DNA of 64,000 nucleotides from Gemmobacter aquarius (GCF_003060865.1 NZ_CP028918.1:628001-692000), one strand, 5' to 3'. Shown: positions 8,266-17,380, numbered from the stretch's first letter. The notes: generated by a model from the sequence alone, not told the origin. Translations and numbers: made by a program.

Positions 8266-8705
8266 TGGGGATCGGTGCGCCCCCTGCGCCTTGGGCGATG
8301 CTGATGGCCGAGATGATGGTGACGGATTATCCGGTGTCGCTGGGGTTCTGGACCGATGTGCTGGGCTTTGCGATTGCCTTCGAGCGTCCGGCGCAGCGGT
8401 TGGCCTGTCTGGTGCATCCCGACGGGGCGCAGGTGATGATCTATCAGCGTGATGGCGATTGGGAGACGGGGCCGATGGAGGCACCGTTCGGGCGCGGGAT
8501 GGTGGTGCAGGTCTATGTCACCGATGTCGATGCCGTGGCCGCGCGGGTCGTTGCGGCGGGGTTGCCCTTCTATGTCGAACCGCGGGAAAAGTGGCGCGAC
8601 TGGGGCGACCGGATGGGCGGGCAGCGCGAGTTTCTGGTGCAAGACCCCGACGGCTATCTGGTGATGGTGGTCGAGCGCATCGGCGAGCGGCCGCTTGAGG
8701 GTTGA
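8265..8705 (+). CDS. VOC (glyoxalase/bleomycin-resistance fold) protein
   Basis: About 146 residues. The vicinal-oxygen-chelate pattern is visible: 'AEMMVTDYPVSLGFWTDVLGFAIAFERP' as the first beta-alpha unit and 'FLVQDPDGYLVMVVERIG' with the closing metal-site Glu in the last strand. Members are metal-dependent isomerases, dioxygenases or resistance proteins, and the substrate cannot be told from sequence. The start at 8265 is chosen because the domain begins directly after it; the frame is open further upstream, but that stretch looks non-coding. It lies between metK and trmB. Confidence 0.75.
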   Translation: MGIGAPPAPWAMLMAEMMVTDYPVSLGFWTDVLGFAIAFERPAQRLACLVHPDGAQVMIYQRDGDWETGPMEAPFGRGMVVQVYVTDVDAVAARVVAAGLPFYVEPREKWRDWGDRMGGQREFLVQDPDGYLVMVVERIGERPLEG

Positions 8706-8756
8706 CCGCGTGGCAGGGCGGGGCTAGGCCGCGCGGCGACGAAAAGGATGCCCCCG

Positions 8757-9479
8757 ATGAGTGACCGGCCCGAGACCGACGCTGCGACCCCGCCCCCCGC
8801 GCGGCGGAACTTCTATGGCCGCGTGCATGGCAAGACCCTGCGGGGCAGCCAGAAGACCTATCTGGCCGAAGACCTCGCGGCGCTGTCGCTTGCGGGCGTG
8901 ACGATTGCGGACAATCCGGCGCGGCAGGTGCTGGACCTTGCCGCGCTGTTCGGCGACCGCCCGCTGTGGCTTGAGGTCGGCTTTGGCGGGGGCGAGCATC
9001 TGGTGCATATGGCCGCACGCTATCCCGACATCGCACTCATCGGTTGCGAGCCTTTCGTGAACGGGATCGCCATGCTTCTGGGCAAGATCAGGACGGCGGG
9101 TGTCACCAACCTGCGTATCCATCCGGGCGATGTGCGCGATCTGTTCGATGTCTTGCCCGATGCCTGTCTGGACAAGGCGTTCCTGAACTATCCCGACCCT
9201 TGGCCCAAAGCGCGCCATCACCGGCGACGGTTCGTCACGCAGGGGTATCTGCAACTGCTGGCGCGTGTGATGAAGCCGGGGGCTGAATTTCGCGTGGCGA
9301 CCGACATTCCCGATTACGTGCGCCAGACGCTGGAAGAGGTGCCGCAGGCGGGGTTCGATCTCGTATCTCAGGCGGGGCTCGGGGCTGCGTGGGACGATTG
9401 GCTTTCCACCCGCTACGAGCAAAAAGCCCTGCGCGAGGGGCGCGATCCGCATTACGTGACGTTCCGGCGGGCGGGTTAG
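8757..9479 (+). CDS. trmB: tRNA (guanine-N7)-methyltransferase
   Basis: A 240-residue Rossmann-fold methyltransferase that makes m7G46 in tRNA variable loops using SAM, the product of nearby metK. Seen are the SAM-binding 'WLEVGFGGGEHLVHMA', 'GCEPFVNGIAMLL', and the family-specific 'NYPDPWPKARHHRRRFV'. I choose ATG 8757 because AAGGA lies eight bases before it; ATG 8748 directly abuts that ribosome site. It converges with the metallo-beta-lactamase-fold gene with a 13-base gap. Confidence 0.95.
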   Translation: MSDRPETDAATPPPARRNFYGRVHGKTLRGSQKTYLAEDLAALSLAGVTIADNPARQVLDLAALFGDRPLWLEVGFGGGEHLVHMAARYPDIALIGCEPFVNGIAMLLGKIRTAGVTNLRIHPGDVRDLFDVLPDACLDKAFLNYPDPWPKARHHRRRFVTQGYLQLLARVMKPGAEFRVATDIPDYVRQTLEEVPQAGFDLVSQAGLGAAWDDWLSTRYEQKALREGRDPHYVTFRRAG

Positions 9480-9492
9480 GCCGCCGGAAGGG

Positions 9493-10557
9493 TTAGACAG
9501 GCGGCACGGCCCAAGCCTCGCCCGGTGACAGGGCGCGGAAGCGGGTTTCCGCGATCCCCTTGGCTGCAAGGGCTGCGGCGAGGTCGCGGGGCGGGGTGTC
9601 GCGGCCCTCGTTCGTCAGCTGGAACGTGCCCCAGTGGTGGCCGATGGCGTATTGTGCACCCGACAGCAGGAATCCTTCGACCGCTTCGGCGGGGTTCTGG
9701 TGCTGGTCGCGCATGAACCAATTGGGTTCGTAGGCCCCGACCGGCAGGATGGCGGCGCGGATTTGGCCGTGCTTTTCGGGCAGGTGGCGGTAGGGGCGGC
9801 CTTGGTCAAAGCCGGTGTCGCCGACGTGGTGGATGCGGCCGCGCGGCGTGTCGATCACAAAGGCAGACCAGAGCGCCATCGACCGGTCGCGCGTGCCACG
9901 GGCGGACCAATGGTGGCACGGTTCGAAGTGCACCGCCGCATGGGCGAGCGGCAGCGTATTGCCCCAATTGCCGGTCTGCACCCGCATCTGCGGGACTGCC
10001 CCTGTCACGATCGCATCGTTGCCGAGGGGCGTGATGACCAAGGGGTCATGGGCTGCGTGCAGGCGCATGAGGGTTTCTGTGTCGAGATGGTCGTAGTGGT
10101 TGTGCGACAGAAGGATCGCGTCGATCGGCGGCAGATCCTCGAACCGGATGCCGGGGGCGGTGGTTCGCTTGGGGCCGGCAAAGGAAAAGGGCGAGGCGCG
10201 GAGCGACCAGACCGGATCGGTCAGAAGGTTCAGACCCGCGACCTGCACCAGAAGCGTGGCATGGCCGACCATGGTGATCGTCAGGTCATCGACGCGGGCG
10301 GCGGGGCGGGTCTGGGTGATCGCCACGCTGCCCGGCCATGTGGCACGGCCGCCGCCCCATTGCCATTTCATCAGGTCGGCAAACCCTTTGGGCGCCGTGC
10401 CGTCCGGGTTGAAAAACCGCGTGCCGTCGAAATTTGGGCCGGGCGGGCCGGAATAGTAGCGGTTGCGTGCGGGGGACAGGGCGAAGGCTCCGGTTGCGGC
10501 AAGCGCACCGCCGGTGGCGAGGGCTGCGGTGCGGGTAAGGAAGCGGCGGCGGTTCAT
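9493..10557 (-). CDS. Tat-exported MBL-fold metallo-hydrolase, NAPE-PLD/UlaG-like
   Basis: A 354-residue protein. It begins with a twin-arginine signal (MNRRRFLTRTAALATGGAL), so it is probably exported folded to the periplasm. The metal site appears as 'LLSHNHYDHLD', with further His in 'FEPCHHWSARG', Asp in 'HHVGDTGFD' and a late 'YAIGHHWGTF'. The overall pattern ('MVGHATLLVQVAGLNLLTDPVWS') is that of the NAPE-hydrolysing phospholipase D-like branch of the metallo-beta-lactamase superfamily. Substrate is unknown. It diverges from aroA. Confidence 0.85.
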   Translation of the reverse strand: MNRRRFLTRTAALATGGALAATGAFALSPARNRYYSGPPGPNFDGTRFFNPDGTAPKGFADLMKWQWGGGRATWPGSVAITQTRPAARVDDLTITMVGHATLLVQVAGLNLLTDPVWSLRASPFSFAGPKRTTAPGIRFEDLPPIDAILLSHNHYDHLDTETLMRLHAAHDPLVITPLGNDAIVTGAVPQMRVQTGNWGNTLPLAHAAVHFEPCHHWSARGTRDRSMALWSAFVIDTPRGRIHHVGDTGFDQGRPYRHLPEKHGQIRAAILPVGAYEPNWFMRDQHQNPAEAVEGFLLSGAQYAIGHHWGTFQLTNEGRDTPPRDLAAALAAKGIAETRFRALSPGEAWAVPPV

Positions 10558-10677
10558 GGTTTGCGATATGCTGGGGGGCGGGGCGGTTTTCAAGTCGTCC
10601 CGCGCGCTTCGTGATCTTGCATGGACCAGAGGCATCGGTTGCGCTATCAGGCGGGCCGGAATGACAGGGAGAACGGG

Positions 10678-12024
10678 ATGTCCGGCCACGGTGAAGCGCA
10701 ACCCATGACCGCAACGAAATCGGGCCCGCTGCGTGGCGTGGCCGAGGTTCCGGGCGACAAGTCGATCAGCCACCGGTCGCTGATCTTCGGGGCGATGGCG
10801 GTGGGCGAGACGCGGGTGACCGGTCTGCTGGAAGGGCAGGATGTGCTTGATACCGCATCGGCCATGCGGGCCTTTGGCGCAGATGTGATCCGGCACGGGC
10901 AGGGCGAATGGTCGGTGCATGGCGTGGGCGTGGGCGGGTTCCGCGAGCCTGCCGATGTGATCGATTGCGGCAATTCGGGCACCGGCGTGCGGCTGATCAT
11001 GGGGACGATGGCGACCAGCGCCATCACCGCGACCTTTACCGGCGATGCGAGCTTGCGAAAGCGGCCGATGGGGCGGGTGACCGACCCGCTGAGCCTGTTC
11101 GGCACCCGCGCCTACGGGCGGGCAGGCGGGCGGTTGCCGATGACGGTGGTGGGCGCGGCCAATCCGGTGCCGGTGCGCTATGCGCTGCCTGTCGCCTCGG
11201 CGCAGGTGAAAAGTGCCGTGCTGCTGGCGGGGCTGAATGCGCCGGGCCAGACGGTGGTGATCGAGAAAGAGCCGACGCGCGACCATTCCGAGCGGATGCT
11301 TTTGGGCTTCGGGGCGGAACTGACGGTCGAAAAGACCGCAGAGGGCAATGTGATCACCCTGACGGGGCGGCCCGAGTTGCGGCCCCAGACCGTCGCGGTG
11401 CCGCGTGATCCTTCGTCGGCGGCCTTTCCGGTCTGTGCCGCGCTGCTTGTCGAGGGGTCGGACATCATGGTGCCCGGCGTCAGCCAGAACCTGACGCGCA
11501 ACGGGCTTTACCTGACGCTGGTCGAGATGGGGGCGGATATCGAATTCATGAACCCGCGCGAGGAGGGCGGTGAACCGGTGGCCGATCTGCGGGTGCGGTT
11601 CTCGCCCGATATGAAGGGCATCGAGGTGCCCGACGAGCGTGCGCCGAGCATGATCGACGAATACCCCGTGCTGTCGGTGGTGGCGGCCTTTGCGACAGGC
11701 AAGACCGTGATGCGCGGGGTCAAGGAATTGCGGGTCAAGGAAAGCGACCGGATCGACGCCATGGCGCGGGGGCTTGAAGCCTGCGGCGTGCGGGTCGAAG
11801 AGGACGAGGACACGCTGATCGTGCACGGGCTGGGCGCGGGCGGGGTTCAGGGCGGGGCCACCTGCGCCACGCATCTGGACCACCGGATCGCGATGAGCTT
11901 CATGGTCTGCGGCATGGCGTCGAAAAAGCCGGTGTCGGTGGATGATGCATCCCCGATCCTGACATCTTTTCCCGTCTTCGAGGGGCTGATGCAGGCTTTG
12001 GGCGCGGACCTTTCGCGTGGGTGA
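10678..12024 (+). CDS. aroA: 3-phosphoshikimate 1-carboxyvinyltransferase (EPSP synthase)
   Basis: A 448-residue enzyme of the shikimate pathway that transfers enolpyruvate from PEP to shikimate-3-phosphate. '[16 protein letters not shown]', '[13 protein letters not shown]' and '[12 protein letters not shown]' are seen. The RPMGRV block is like class II EPSP synthases, but the PEP-site loop reads '[10 protein letters not shown]' with Gly where the well-known tolerant class II enzyme has Ala. ATG 10678 is chosen for its GGGAG ribosome site. It leads an aroA-cmk pair. Confidence 0.95.
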   Translation: MSGHGEAQPMTATKSGPLRGVAEVPGDKSISHRSLIFGAMAVGETRVTGLLEGQDVLDTASAMRAFGADVIRHGQGEWSVHGVGVGGFREPADVIDCGNSGTGVRLIMGTMATSAITATFTGDASLRKRPMGRVTDPLSLFGTRAYGRAGGRLPMTVVGAANPVPVRYALPVASAQVKSAVLLAGLNAPGQTVVIEKEPTRDHSERMLLGFGAELTVEKTAEGNVITLTGRPELRPQTVAVPRDPSSAAFPVCAALLVEGSDIMVPGVSQNLTRNGLYLTLVEMGADIEFMNPREEGGEPVADLRVRFSPDMKGIEVPDERAPSMIDEYPVLSVVAAFATGKTVMRGVKELRVKESDRIDAMARGLEACGVRVEEDEDTLIVHGLGAGGVQGGATCATHLDHRIAMSFMVCGMASKKPVSVDDASPILTSFPVFEGLMQALGADLSRG

Positions 12025-12040
12025 GGGCTTTGCCGTCGTA

Positions 12041-12108
12041 AGGGGGCGCTCGCGCCCCCTCGGCCCTGCGGGCCTTCACCCCCCGAGGATATTTGAAGAC
12101 AGAAAATG
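12041..12108. repeat. Interspersed hairpin repeat, copy B
   Basis: Two hairpins (GGGGGCG/CGCCCCC at 12042-12059 and GGCCC/GGGCC at 12062-12074) precede the full core GAGGATATTTGAAGACAGAAAATG (given in two halves: GAGGATATTTGA and AGACAGAAAATG). It fills most of the gap between aroA and cmk, and its end lies 11 bases before the cmk start, so it could also affect expression of cmk. Confidence 0.8.
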
Positions 12109-12119
12109 AGGGTGGGGCG

Positions 12120-12713
12120 GTGATCTTTACCGTGGCGATCGACGGGCCTGCGGCTGCGGGCAAGGGCACGATCGGGCGGGCCGTGGCGGCGCGCTTCGGC
12201 TTTGCCCATCTGGATACGGGGCTGCTCTATCGGGCGGTCGGGGCCAAGGGTGGCGATCCGGTGCTTGCCGCGCGGGGTCTGGTGCCCGCCGATCTGGCGC
12301 GGGATGATCTGCGGACACTCGTGGCGGGGCAGGCGGCGAGCCGCGTGGCCGCCATTCCCGAGGTGCGCGCGGCCTTGGTGGATTTCCAGCGCCGTTTCGC
12401 GCGGGCCAAAGGCGGCGCGGTGCTGGACGGGCGTGATATCGGGACGGTGATCTGCCCCGAGGCCGAGGTGAAGCTGTATGTGACCGCAAGCGCCGAGGTG
12501 CGGGCGCATCGCCGATGGCTGGAGGTGGGCGGGGATGTCTCCGTCGTGCTGGCCGAGGTGAAAGAGCGGGATGCACGCGACATGGGCCGCACCGATGCCC
12601 CGTTGCGGCCGGCGATCGATGCCGTGATGATCGACACGAGCGCGATGTCGGTGGACGAGGCCGTGGCGCAGGCCGTAGCGCTGGTTGCTGCAAAACTGGG
12701 AGAGATGGAATGA
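12120..12713 (+). CDS. cmk: Cytidylate kinase
   Basis: About 197 residues from GTG 12120. The P-loop '[17 protein letters not shown]' is at the N-terminus, followed by '[11 protein letters not shown]' and '[23 protein letters not shown]', all diagnostic of (d)CMP kinase, which phosphorylates CMP and dCMP. A TTG further upstream (12093) is in frame but lies within the interspersed repeat; GTG has a GGTGGGG ribosome site just before it. The stop overlaps the next start. Confidence 0.93.
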   Translation: MIFTVAIDGPAAAGKGTIGRAVAARFGFAHLDTGLLYRAVGAKGGDPVLAARGLVPADLARDDLRTLVAGQAASRVAAIPEVRAALVDFQRRFARAKGGAVLDGRDIGTVICPEAEVKLYVTASAEVRAHRRWLEVGGDVSVVLAEVKERDARDMGRTDAPLRPAIDAVMIDTSAMSVDEAVAQAVALVAAKLGEME

Positions 12714-13486
12714 CAGGAATGCGGTTGCCGGAGCTGGAAGGCAAAGCGGTGCTGGTCACGGGGGCCTCGACGGGGATCGGCGCTGCCGTGGCGCGGGCCT
12801 TTGCGGCGCAAGGCGCGCTGGTAGGCTTGCATTACAACGCAAGCCAGGATGCCGCCGAGGCGCTGGGCGCAGCGATCGAAGCCGCAGGCGGAAAGGTGCG
12901 GTTGATCCGCGCCGATATGTCGACAGGCGACGGCGCGCGCGATGCGGTCGAGGCGGCGGTGGAAGCCTTTGGCCGCTTGGACGGGCTGATCAACAACGCG
13001 GGTGGCATGGTGCGGCGCGTGCCTTACGCCGAGGCGCGCGAGACGGATTACGACGAGATCATGGACCTGAACGCGCGGTCGGTGATTGTTGCCTCGCAGG
13101 CGGCGATTGCACCGCTAAAGGCGGCGGGAGGCGGGTTCATCATCAACACCACCTCGGTCGCCGCGCGTAACGGGGCGAGTGGCGGGGCAGGGCTTTACGG
13201 ATCGTCCAAGGCATTCGTGCACAACGTGACGCGGGGGATGGCCAAGGAGCTGATCCCCTTTGGCATCCGCGTAAACGCCGTGGCGCCAGGTGTGATCGAC
13301 ACGCCGTTCCACGAACGCTATTCGACCAAGGCGCAGCTGGATGCAGCCTTGGCGACGATCCCTGCGGGGCGGCTCGGTCTGGCCGAGGAATGTGTGGGGG
13401 CCTATCTGTTCCTCGCCTGTGCCAGCCTGTCGGCTTATGTGGTGGGCCAGGTGATCGAGGTGAATGGCGGGCAGTTGATGCCCTAA
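12710..13486 (+). CDS. Short-chain dehydrogenase/reductase, FabG-like
   Basis: A 258-residue classical SDR with the cofactor motif '[12 protein letters not shown]', 'NNAGG', Ser in 'NTTS' and the catalytic pair in 'YGSSKA', ending '[15 protein letters not shown]'. It would oxidise or reduce an alcohol or ketone with NAD(P)H; the substrate is not predictable. Its ATG overlaps the cmk stop by four bases. In relatives rpsA usually follows cmk closely, so this gene starts an accessory insertion. It ends convergently with the HxlR gene. Confidence 0.85.
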   Translation: MTGMRLPELEGKAVLVTGASTGIGAAVARAFAAQGALVGLHYNASQDAAEALGAAIEAAGGKVRLIRADMSTGDGARDAVEAAVEAFGRLDGLINNAGGMVRRVPYAEARETDYDEIMDLNARSVIVASQAAIAPLKAAGGGFIINTTSVAARNGASGGAGLYGSSKAFVHNVTRGMAKELIPFGIRVNAVAPGVIDTPFHERYSTKAQLDAALATIPAGRLGLAEECVGAYLFLACASLSAYVVGQVIEVNGGQLMP

Positions 13487-13506
13487 GGCGGGACAGCGCA
13501 GGCGCG

Positions 13507-13890
13507 TCAGGCCGCGCCTGCCTGATCTTGCGCGCTGTGAAAGGCGTCGCGTGCGGCATCGATCGCTGCGTGGTTGTCAACCGCCCAGCGTGCCAGCACT
13601 TCGACCGGACGACGCAAGGACTGGCCAAGATCGGTCAGTTCGTATTCCACCTTTGGCGGGATGGTCTGATGGTAGTGCCGGCTTACGAGGCCGTCGCGTT
13701 CCAGATCGCGCAGCGTGAGCGACAGCATCCGCTGCGAAATGTCGAGTTCGCGTTTCAATTCATTGAAGCGGCGGCGACCATCACGCAGCGTAAAGATCAC
13801 GAGCACACTCCAGCGATCGCCCACGCGCGACAGTACGGCGTTGATCGTCTGGCACTGGCCCTGCGAGCCGGAACAGCTTTGCATCGGCAT
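13507..13890 (-). CDS. HxlR-family winged-helix transcriptional regulator
   Basis: 127 residues. 'INAVLSRVGDRWSVLVIFTLRDGRRRFNELKRELDISQRMLSLTLRDLERDGLVSR' is the HxlR/DUF24 winged helix. Two Cys near the N-terminus (positions 6 and 13) could serve as redox or electrophile sensors, as the N-terminal Cys does in YodB-type members. It is divergent from a nitroreductase gene, the common target of such regulators, and a strong dyad lies in the shared promoter region. ATG 13890 has an AAGGA ribosome site. Confidence 0.88.
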   Translation of the reverse strand: MPMQSCSGSQGQCQTINAVLSRVGDRWSVLVIFTLRDGRRRFNELKRELDISQRMLSLTLRDLERDGLVSRHYHQTIPPKVEYELTDLGQSLRRPVEVLARWAVDNHAAIDAARDAFHSAQDQAGAA

Positions 13891-13950
13891 GATCCTTGTC
13901 ACCTCTGCACAGAAATGTGCGTTCTTGCGGGCCCTGTCCAGTTCAGATAC

Positions 13951-13981
13951 AATACTTGGTATCAAAAGTATACCCGGTATT
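13951..13981. promoter_or_regulatory. Probable HxlR operator between hxlR-type gene and nitroreductase gene
   Basis: A 31-bp symmetric dyad reads AATAC-2-GGTAT-7-ATACC-2-GTATT, centred on 13966; all 20 bases in the four arms match exactly. It is AT-rich compared with its surroundings and lies between the two divergent start codons (13890 and 14016). Two half-site pairs suit a dimeric or doubly bound winged-helix regulator. The role is inferred from position and symmetry. Confidence 0.7.
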
Positions 13982-14015
13982 GGAATTGCTCTGCGGGTTT
14001 TCAGGAAAGACTGCC

Positions 14016-14651
14016 ATGCTGAATGAACGGTTGAACTGGCGTTATGCCACGAAGAAGATGGACGCTGCCCGCAAGGTTCCGGACGAAAAGATCGCGGCGA
14101 TCCTCGAGGCGATCCGCCTTGCGCCGACGTCGAGCGGCTTGCAGCCATTCGAAGTGTTCGTGGTGACGAACCCCGACGTTCGCGCCAAGATCCGTGCGGC
14201 GGCCTTCGATCAGGCGCAGGTGACGGAAGCGTCCCACCTGCTGGTTTTCGCGGCCTGGGACAATTATACCGAAGCGCGGATCGACGGCGTCGTGGCCGAC
14301 ATCGTGGCCCAGCGTGGACCCGAGGCCGAGGCGGCAGTTGCGGGATATTACGCCCAGCTCAAGGGCATGTATCTGCCGCGCAGCGCCGAGGAAAACTTCC
14401 AGCACGCGGCGCGTCAGGCCTATATCGCCTTTGGTCTGGCCGTGACGGCTGCGGCATTCGAGGAAGTGGACGCGACCCCGATGGAAGGTTTCGATCCGGC
14501 AAAGGTCGACGAGATCCTTGGCCTGACGGCAAAGGGGCTGCGGTCGGTGACCCTGCTGCCGCTGGGCTATCGCGCTGCGGACGGCGACTGGCTGGTCGGC
14601 CAGAAAAAGGTGCGCCGCGATCTGGACCAGCTGGTGTCGGAAGTCGCCTGA
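14016..14651 (+). CDS. Nitroreductase family NAD(P)H:flavin oxidoreductase
   Basis: 211 residues matching NfsB-like nitroreductases: 'NWRYATKKMD' at the N-terminus (FMN contacts), 'AIRLAPTSSGLQPFEVFVV', 'HAARQAYIAFGLAVTAAA' and 'LLPLGYRAADGDWL'. These FMN enzymes reduce nitroaromatics, quinones and similar electrophiles. The divergent HxlR regulator and the dyad between them suggest induction by such compounds. ATG 14016 has an AGGAAAG ribosome site. Confidence 0.88.
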   Translation: MLNERLNWRYATKKMDAARKVPDEKIAAILEAIRLAPTSSGLQPFEVFVVTNPDVRAKIRAAAFDQAQVTEASHLLVFAAWDNYTEARIDGVVADIVAQRGPEAEAAVAGYYAQLKGMYLPRSAEENFQHAARQAYIAFGLAVTAAAFEEVDATPMEGFDPAKVDEILGLTAKGLRSVTLLPLGYRAADGDWLVGQKKVRRDLDQLVSEVA

Positions 14652-14772
14652 TCCCGTCTGATGCGACAGGGCGCCCGTGGTCCGAAAGGCTGCGGGCGTT
14701 TGCGTTGGCGGGTGGCTGGCGTTTGCGCGCGATGCAGGGAATGATGCAATGGCACGAAGGGAAGGGCGCGAC

Positions 14773-15435
14773 ATGAAAATTCTGATCACCGGCGCGAACC
14801 GCGGCATCGGCCTTGCGATGGCGCGGCAGGCGGCAGCGGGGGGCATGCGGGTGACAGGCACCCATCGCGGGCCTGTCGCCCCTGCACAAGCGGGTATCGA
14901 CTGGCACGAGTTGCAAGTGACCGAGCCAGCGTCGCACCACGCGCTCGCTGCGCGGCTGGGGGGGCAAAGCCTCGATCTTCTGGTGTGCAATGCCGGGGTT
15001 TTGCCGGACGGGCACGAGGAGCTGACGACCGGTTATCCGGCTGGGATGTGGGCCGAAACCTTTGCCGTCAACGTGACGGGGGTGTTCCTGACCATCCAGT
15101 CGCTGTTGCCGAATTTGCAGGCGGCCAAGGGCAAGATCGCGATCATCTCGTCGCAGATGGGATCTGACACAAAGGCGACGGGGGGAAGCTATATCTACCG
15201 GGCCTCGAAAGCGGCGGCGCTGAACCTCGGGCGGAATCTGGCGACCGATCTGCGGGGCGAGGGCATCGCGGTGGGGATTTACCATCCGGGCTGGGTGCGG
15301 ACCGATATGGGCGGCGCGGATGCCGACATCGGCGAGGACGAGTCGGCATCGGGGCTGCTGAAGCGGTTCGCCGCGTTGTCCTTGGCAACGACGGGGTGTT
15401 TCGAGAACTGGGACGGGCGGCCGCATCCGTTCTGA
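14773..15435 (+). CDS. Short-chain dehydrogenase, C-factor-like
   Basis: A 220-residue SDR with 'ITGANRGIGLAMA', 'LLVCNAGVL', Ser in 'ISSQMG' and 'YRASKAAAL'. The pattern resembles short SDRs related to the C-factor/sniffer-like branch, whose substrates are mostly unknown. An in-frame ATG exists at 14749, but GAAGGG before 14773 and the family N-terminus (MKILITG) favour the later start. It may belong to the same accessory patch as the nitroreductase, 121 bases upstream. Confidence 0.82.
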   Translation: MKILITGANRGIGLAMARQAAAGGMRVTGTHRGPVAPAQAGIDWHELQVTEPASHHALAARLGGQSLDLLVCNAGVLPDGHEELTTGYPAGMWAETFAVNVTGVFLTIQSLLPNLQAAKGKIAIISSQMGSDTKATGGSYIYRASKAAALNLGRNLATDLRGEGIAVGIYHPGWVRTDMGGADADIGEDESASGLLKRFAALSLATTGCFENWDGRPHPF

Positions 15436-15538
15436 CCGCCCCCGCGGGGGGACACGCAATGACGGCGCATCCTGCGGAGAAGTAGGGCACCGGAGGTCTG
15501 TTGACCGCGCATCGCCACGCGGCGTTTCCCAAGTTTCC

Positions 15539-15567
15539 TTGCGTGTCGGGTGGGAAGGCTGTATAGG
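15539..15567 (+). promoter_or_regulatory. Candidate sigma-70-type promoter of rpsA
   Basis: TTGCGT (15539-15544) and TATAGG (15562-15567) are separated by 17 bases, leaving a leader of about 125 bases before the rpsA ATG. This is a sequence match only. Confidence 0.5.
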
Positions 15568-15664
15568 CCGCGCATCCTGAAGGACAGGAGTCGTTCCGGC
15601 CGGTTTTCCGGTCAGTGACGCTTTTGCCGTTTCGGGGCAACCAAAGACCGGCGGAGACAACCGC

Positions 15665-15685
15665 ATGGCCAGCAACATCTTATAA
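15665..15685 (+). other. Six-codon ORF (MASNIL) in the rpsA leader
   Basis: ATGGCCAGCAACATCTTATA-A encodes MASNIL and stop. The TAA stop overlaps the AAAGG ribosome site of rpsA, so ribosomes finishing this minimal ORF would sit on the rpsA initiation region. It could be chance or part of translational control of S1, which is known to be autoregulated in other bacteria. Confidence 0.3.
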
Positions 15686-15700
15686 AGGAAAAACTCGCAC

Positions 15701-17380
15701 ATGTGCGCCAAAGCATCCATGGATGAATTCGAAGCCCTTCTGAAAGAGTCGTTCGAAATCGACACTCCCGAAGAAGGCACCGTCGTCAAAGGACGTGTCA
15801 TCGCTATCGAAGCGGGCCAGGCCATCATCGACGTCGGCTACAAGATGGAAGGTCGTATCGACCTCAAGGAATTCGCGAACCCGGGCGAAAACCCCGAGAT
15901 CAACATCGGCGATGAAGTCGAGGTTTACCTCGACCGCGTCGAGAACGCGCGTGGCGAGGCTGTCATCAGCCGCGAGAAAGCCCGCCGCGAAGAAGCCTGG
16001 GACCGTCTGGAAAAGGCCTACGCAACCGAGACCCGCGTCGACGGCGCGATCTTCGGCCGCGTCAAGGGCGGCTTCACGGTCGATCTGGGCGGCGCTGTCG
16101 CGTTCCTTCCCGGTTCGCAGGTCGATGTCCGCCCCGTGCGTGACGCTGGCCCGCTGATGGGTATGAAGCAGCCGTTCCAGATTCTGAAGATGGACCGTCG
16201 CCGTGGCAACATCGTTGTCTCGCGCCGCGCGATCCTTGAAGAATCGCGTGCCGAACAGCGTGCCGAAGTCATCGGCAACCTGACCGAAGGCCAGTCGATC
16301 GACGGTGTCGTGAAGAACATCACCGAATACGGTGCCTTCGTCGACCTCGGCGGCGTTGACGGCCTGCTTCACGTGACCGACATGGCATGGCGCCGTGTGA
16401 ACCACCCGTCGGAAATCCTCGCCATCGGGGAAACCGTCAAGGTTCAGGTCATCAAGATCAACAAAGAGACCCACCGCATCAGCCTCGGCATGAAGCAGCT
16501 TCAGGCCGATCCGTGGGATGCCGTGGAAAAAGCCTACCCGCTGGGTTCGGTCCACAAGGGCCGTGTCACCAACATCACCGATTACGGCGCCTTCGTCGAG
16601 CTGGAAGCCGGTGTCGAGGGTCTGGTTCACGTCTCGGAAATGTCCTGGACCAAGAAGAACGTGCACCCCGGCAAGATCGTTTCCACCTCGCAGGAAGTGG
16701 ACGTCATGGTGCTGGAAATCGACAGCGCCAAGCGCCGCGTTTCGCTCGGCCTCAAGCAGACCCAGCGCAACCCGTGGGAAGTGTTCGCCGAACAGCATCC
16801 CGTGGGGTCGAACATCGAAGGCGAAGTCAAGAACATCACCGAATTCGGTCTGTTCGTCGGCCTCGACAACGATATCGACGGCATGGTGCATCTGTCGGAC
16901 CTGTCGTGGGACCAGCGTGGCGAAGACGCCATCGCGAACTACCGCAAGGGCGACACGGTTCAGGCCGCCGTCACCGAAGTGGATGTCGAGAAAGAGCGTA
17001 TCTCGCTTTCGATCAAGGCTCTCGGCGAAGACAACTTCACCGATGCGGTTGATGGCGTGAAGCGTGGTTCCATCGTCTCGGTCGTCGTCACGGCGATCGA
17101 AGATGGCGGCATCGAGGTGGAATACAACGGCGCCAAGTCGTTCATCCGCCGCAGCGACCTGTCGCGTGACCGTGCCGACCAACGCCCCGAGCGTTTCTCG
17201 GTCGGTGACACCATCGACGTGCGCGTGACCAACATCGACCCGAAAACCCGCCGTTTGGGCCTGTCGATCAAGGCGCGTGAAATCGCCGAAGAGAAAGAGG
17301 CCGTCGAGCAGTACGGGTCGTCCGATTCGGGCGCCTCGCTGGGCGATATCCTCGGTGCCGCGCTCAAGGGCGGCAACTGA
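15701..17380 (+). CDS. rpsA: 30S ribosomal protein S1
   Basis: 559 residues with the six S1 RNA-binding repeats of the family. Examples are 'GTVVKGRVIAIEAGQAIIDVGYKMEG', 'GVVKNITEYGAFVDLGGVDGLLHVTDMAW', 'GRVTNITDYGAFVELEAGVEGLVHVSEMSW' and 'GEVKNITEFGLFVGLDNDIDGMVHLSDLSW', each shorter than the repeat. S1 binds mRNA leaders on the small subunit. Codon choice is strongly biased to C-ending codons, as expected of a highly expressed gene. The ATG at 15701 has TAAAGGA ten bases upstream. A terminator follows, and ihfB is next, a widespread order. Confidence 0.97.
   Translation: MCAKASMDEFEALLKESFEIDTPEEGTVVKGRVIAIEAGQAIIDVGYKMEGRIDLKEFANPGENPEINIGDEVEVYLDRVENARGEAVISREKARREEAWDRLEKAYATETRVDGAIFGRVKGGFTVDLGGAVAFLPGSQVDVRPVRDAGPLMGMKQPFQILKMDRRRGNIVVSRRAILEESRAEQRAEVIGNLTEGQSIDGVVKNITEYGAFVDLGGVDGLLHVTDMAWRRVNHPSEILAIGETVKVQVIKINKETHRISLGMKQLQADPWDAVEKAYPLGSVHKGRVTNITDYGAFVELEAGVEGLVHVSEMSWTKKNVHPGKIVSTSQEVDVMVLEIDSAKRRVSLGLKQTQRNPWEVFAEQHPVGSNIEGEVKNITEFGLFVGLDNDIDGMVHLSDLSWDQRGEDAIANYRKGDTVQAAVTEVDVEKERISLSIKALGEDNFTDAVDGVKRGSIVSVVVTAIEDGGIEVEYNGAKSFIRRSDLSRDRADQRPERFSVGDTIDVRVTNIDPKTRRLGLSIKAREIAEEKEAVEQYGSSDSGASLGDILGAALKGGN

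Noticed and set aside
10970-11000. Intrinsic glyphosate tolerance of the EPSP synthase
   Set aside because: The PEP-site loop has Gly where the known tolerant class II enzyme has Ala, so sequence gives no support for tolerance.
9493-11883. Very long minus-strand open frame over aroA
   Set aside because: Only the part ending at the Tat-signal start (10557) is a real protein. The extension lies antisense to aroA and has no family features.
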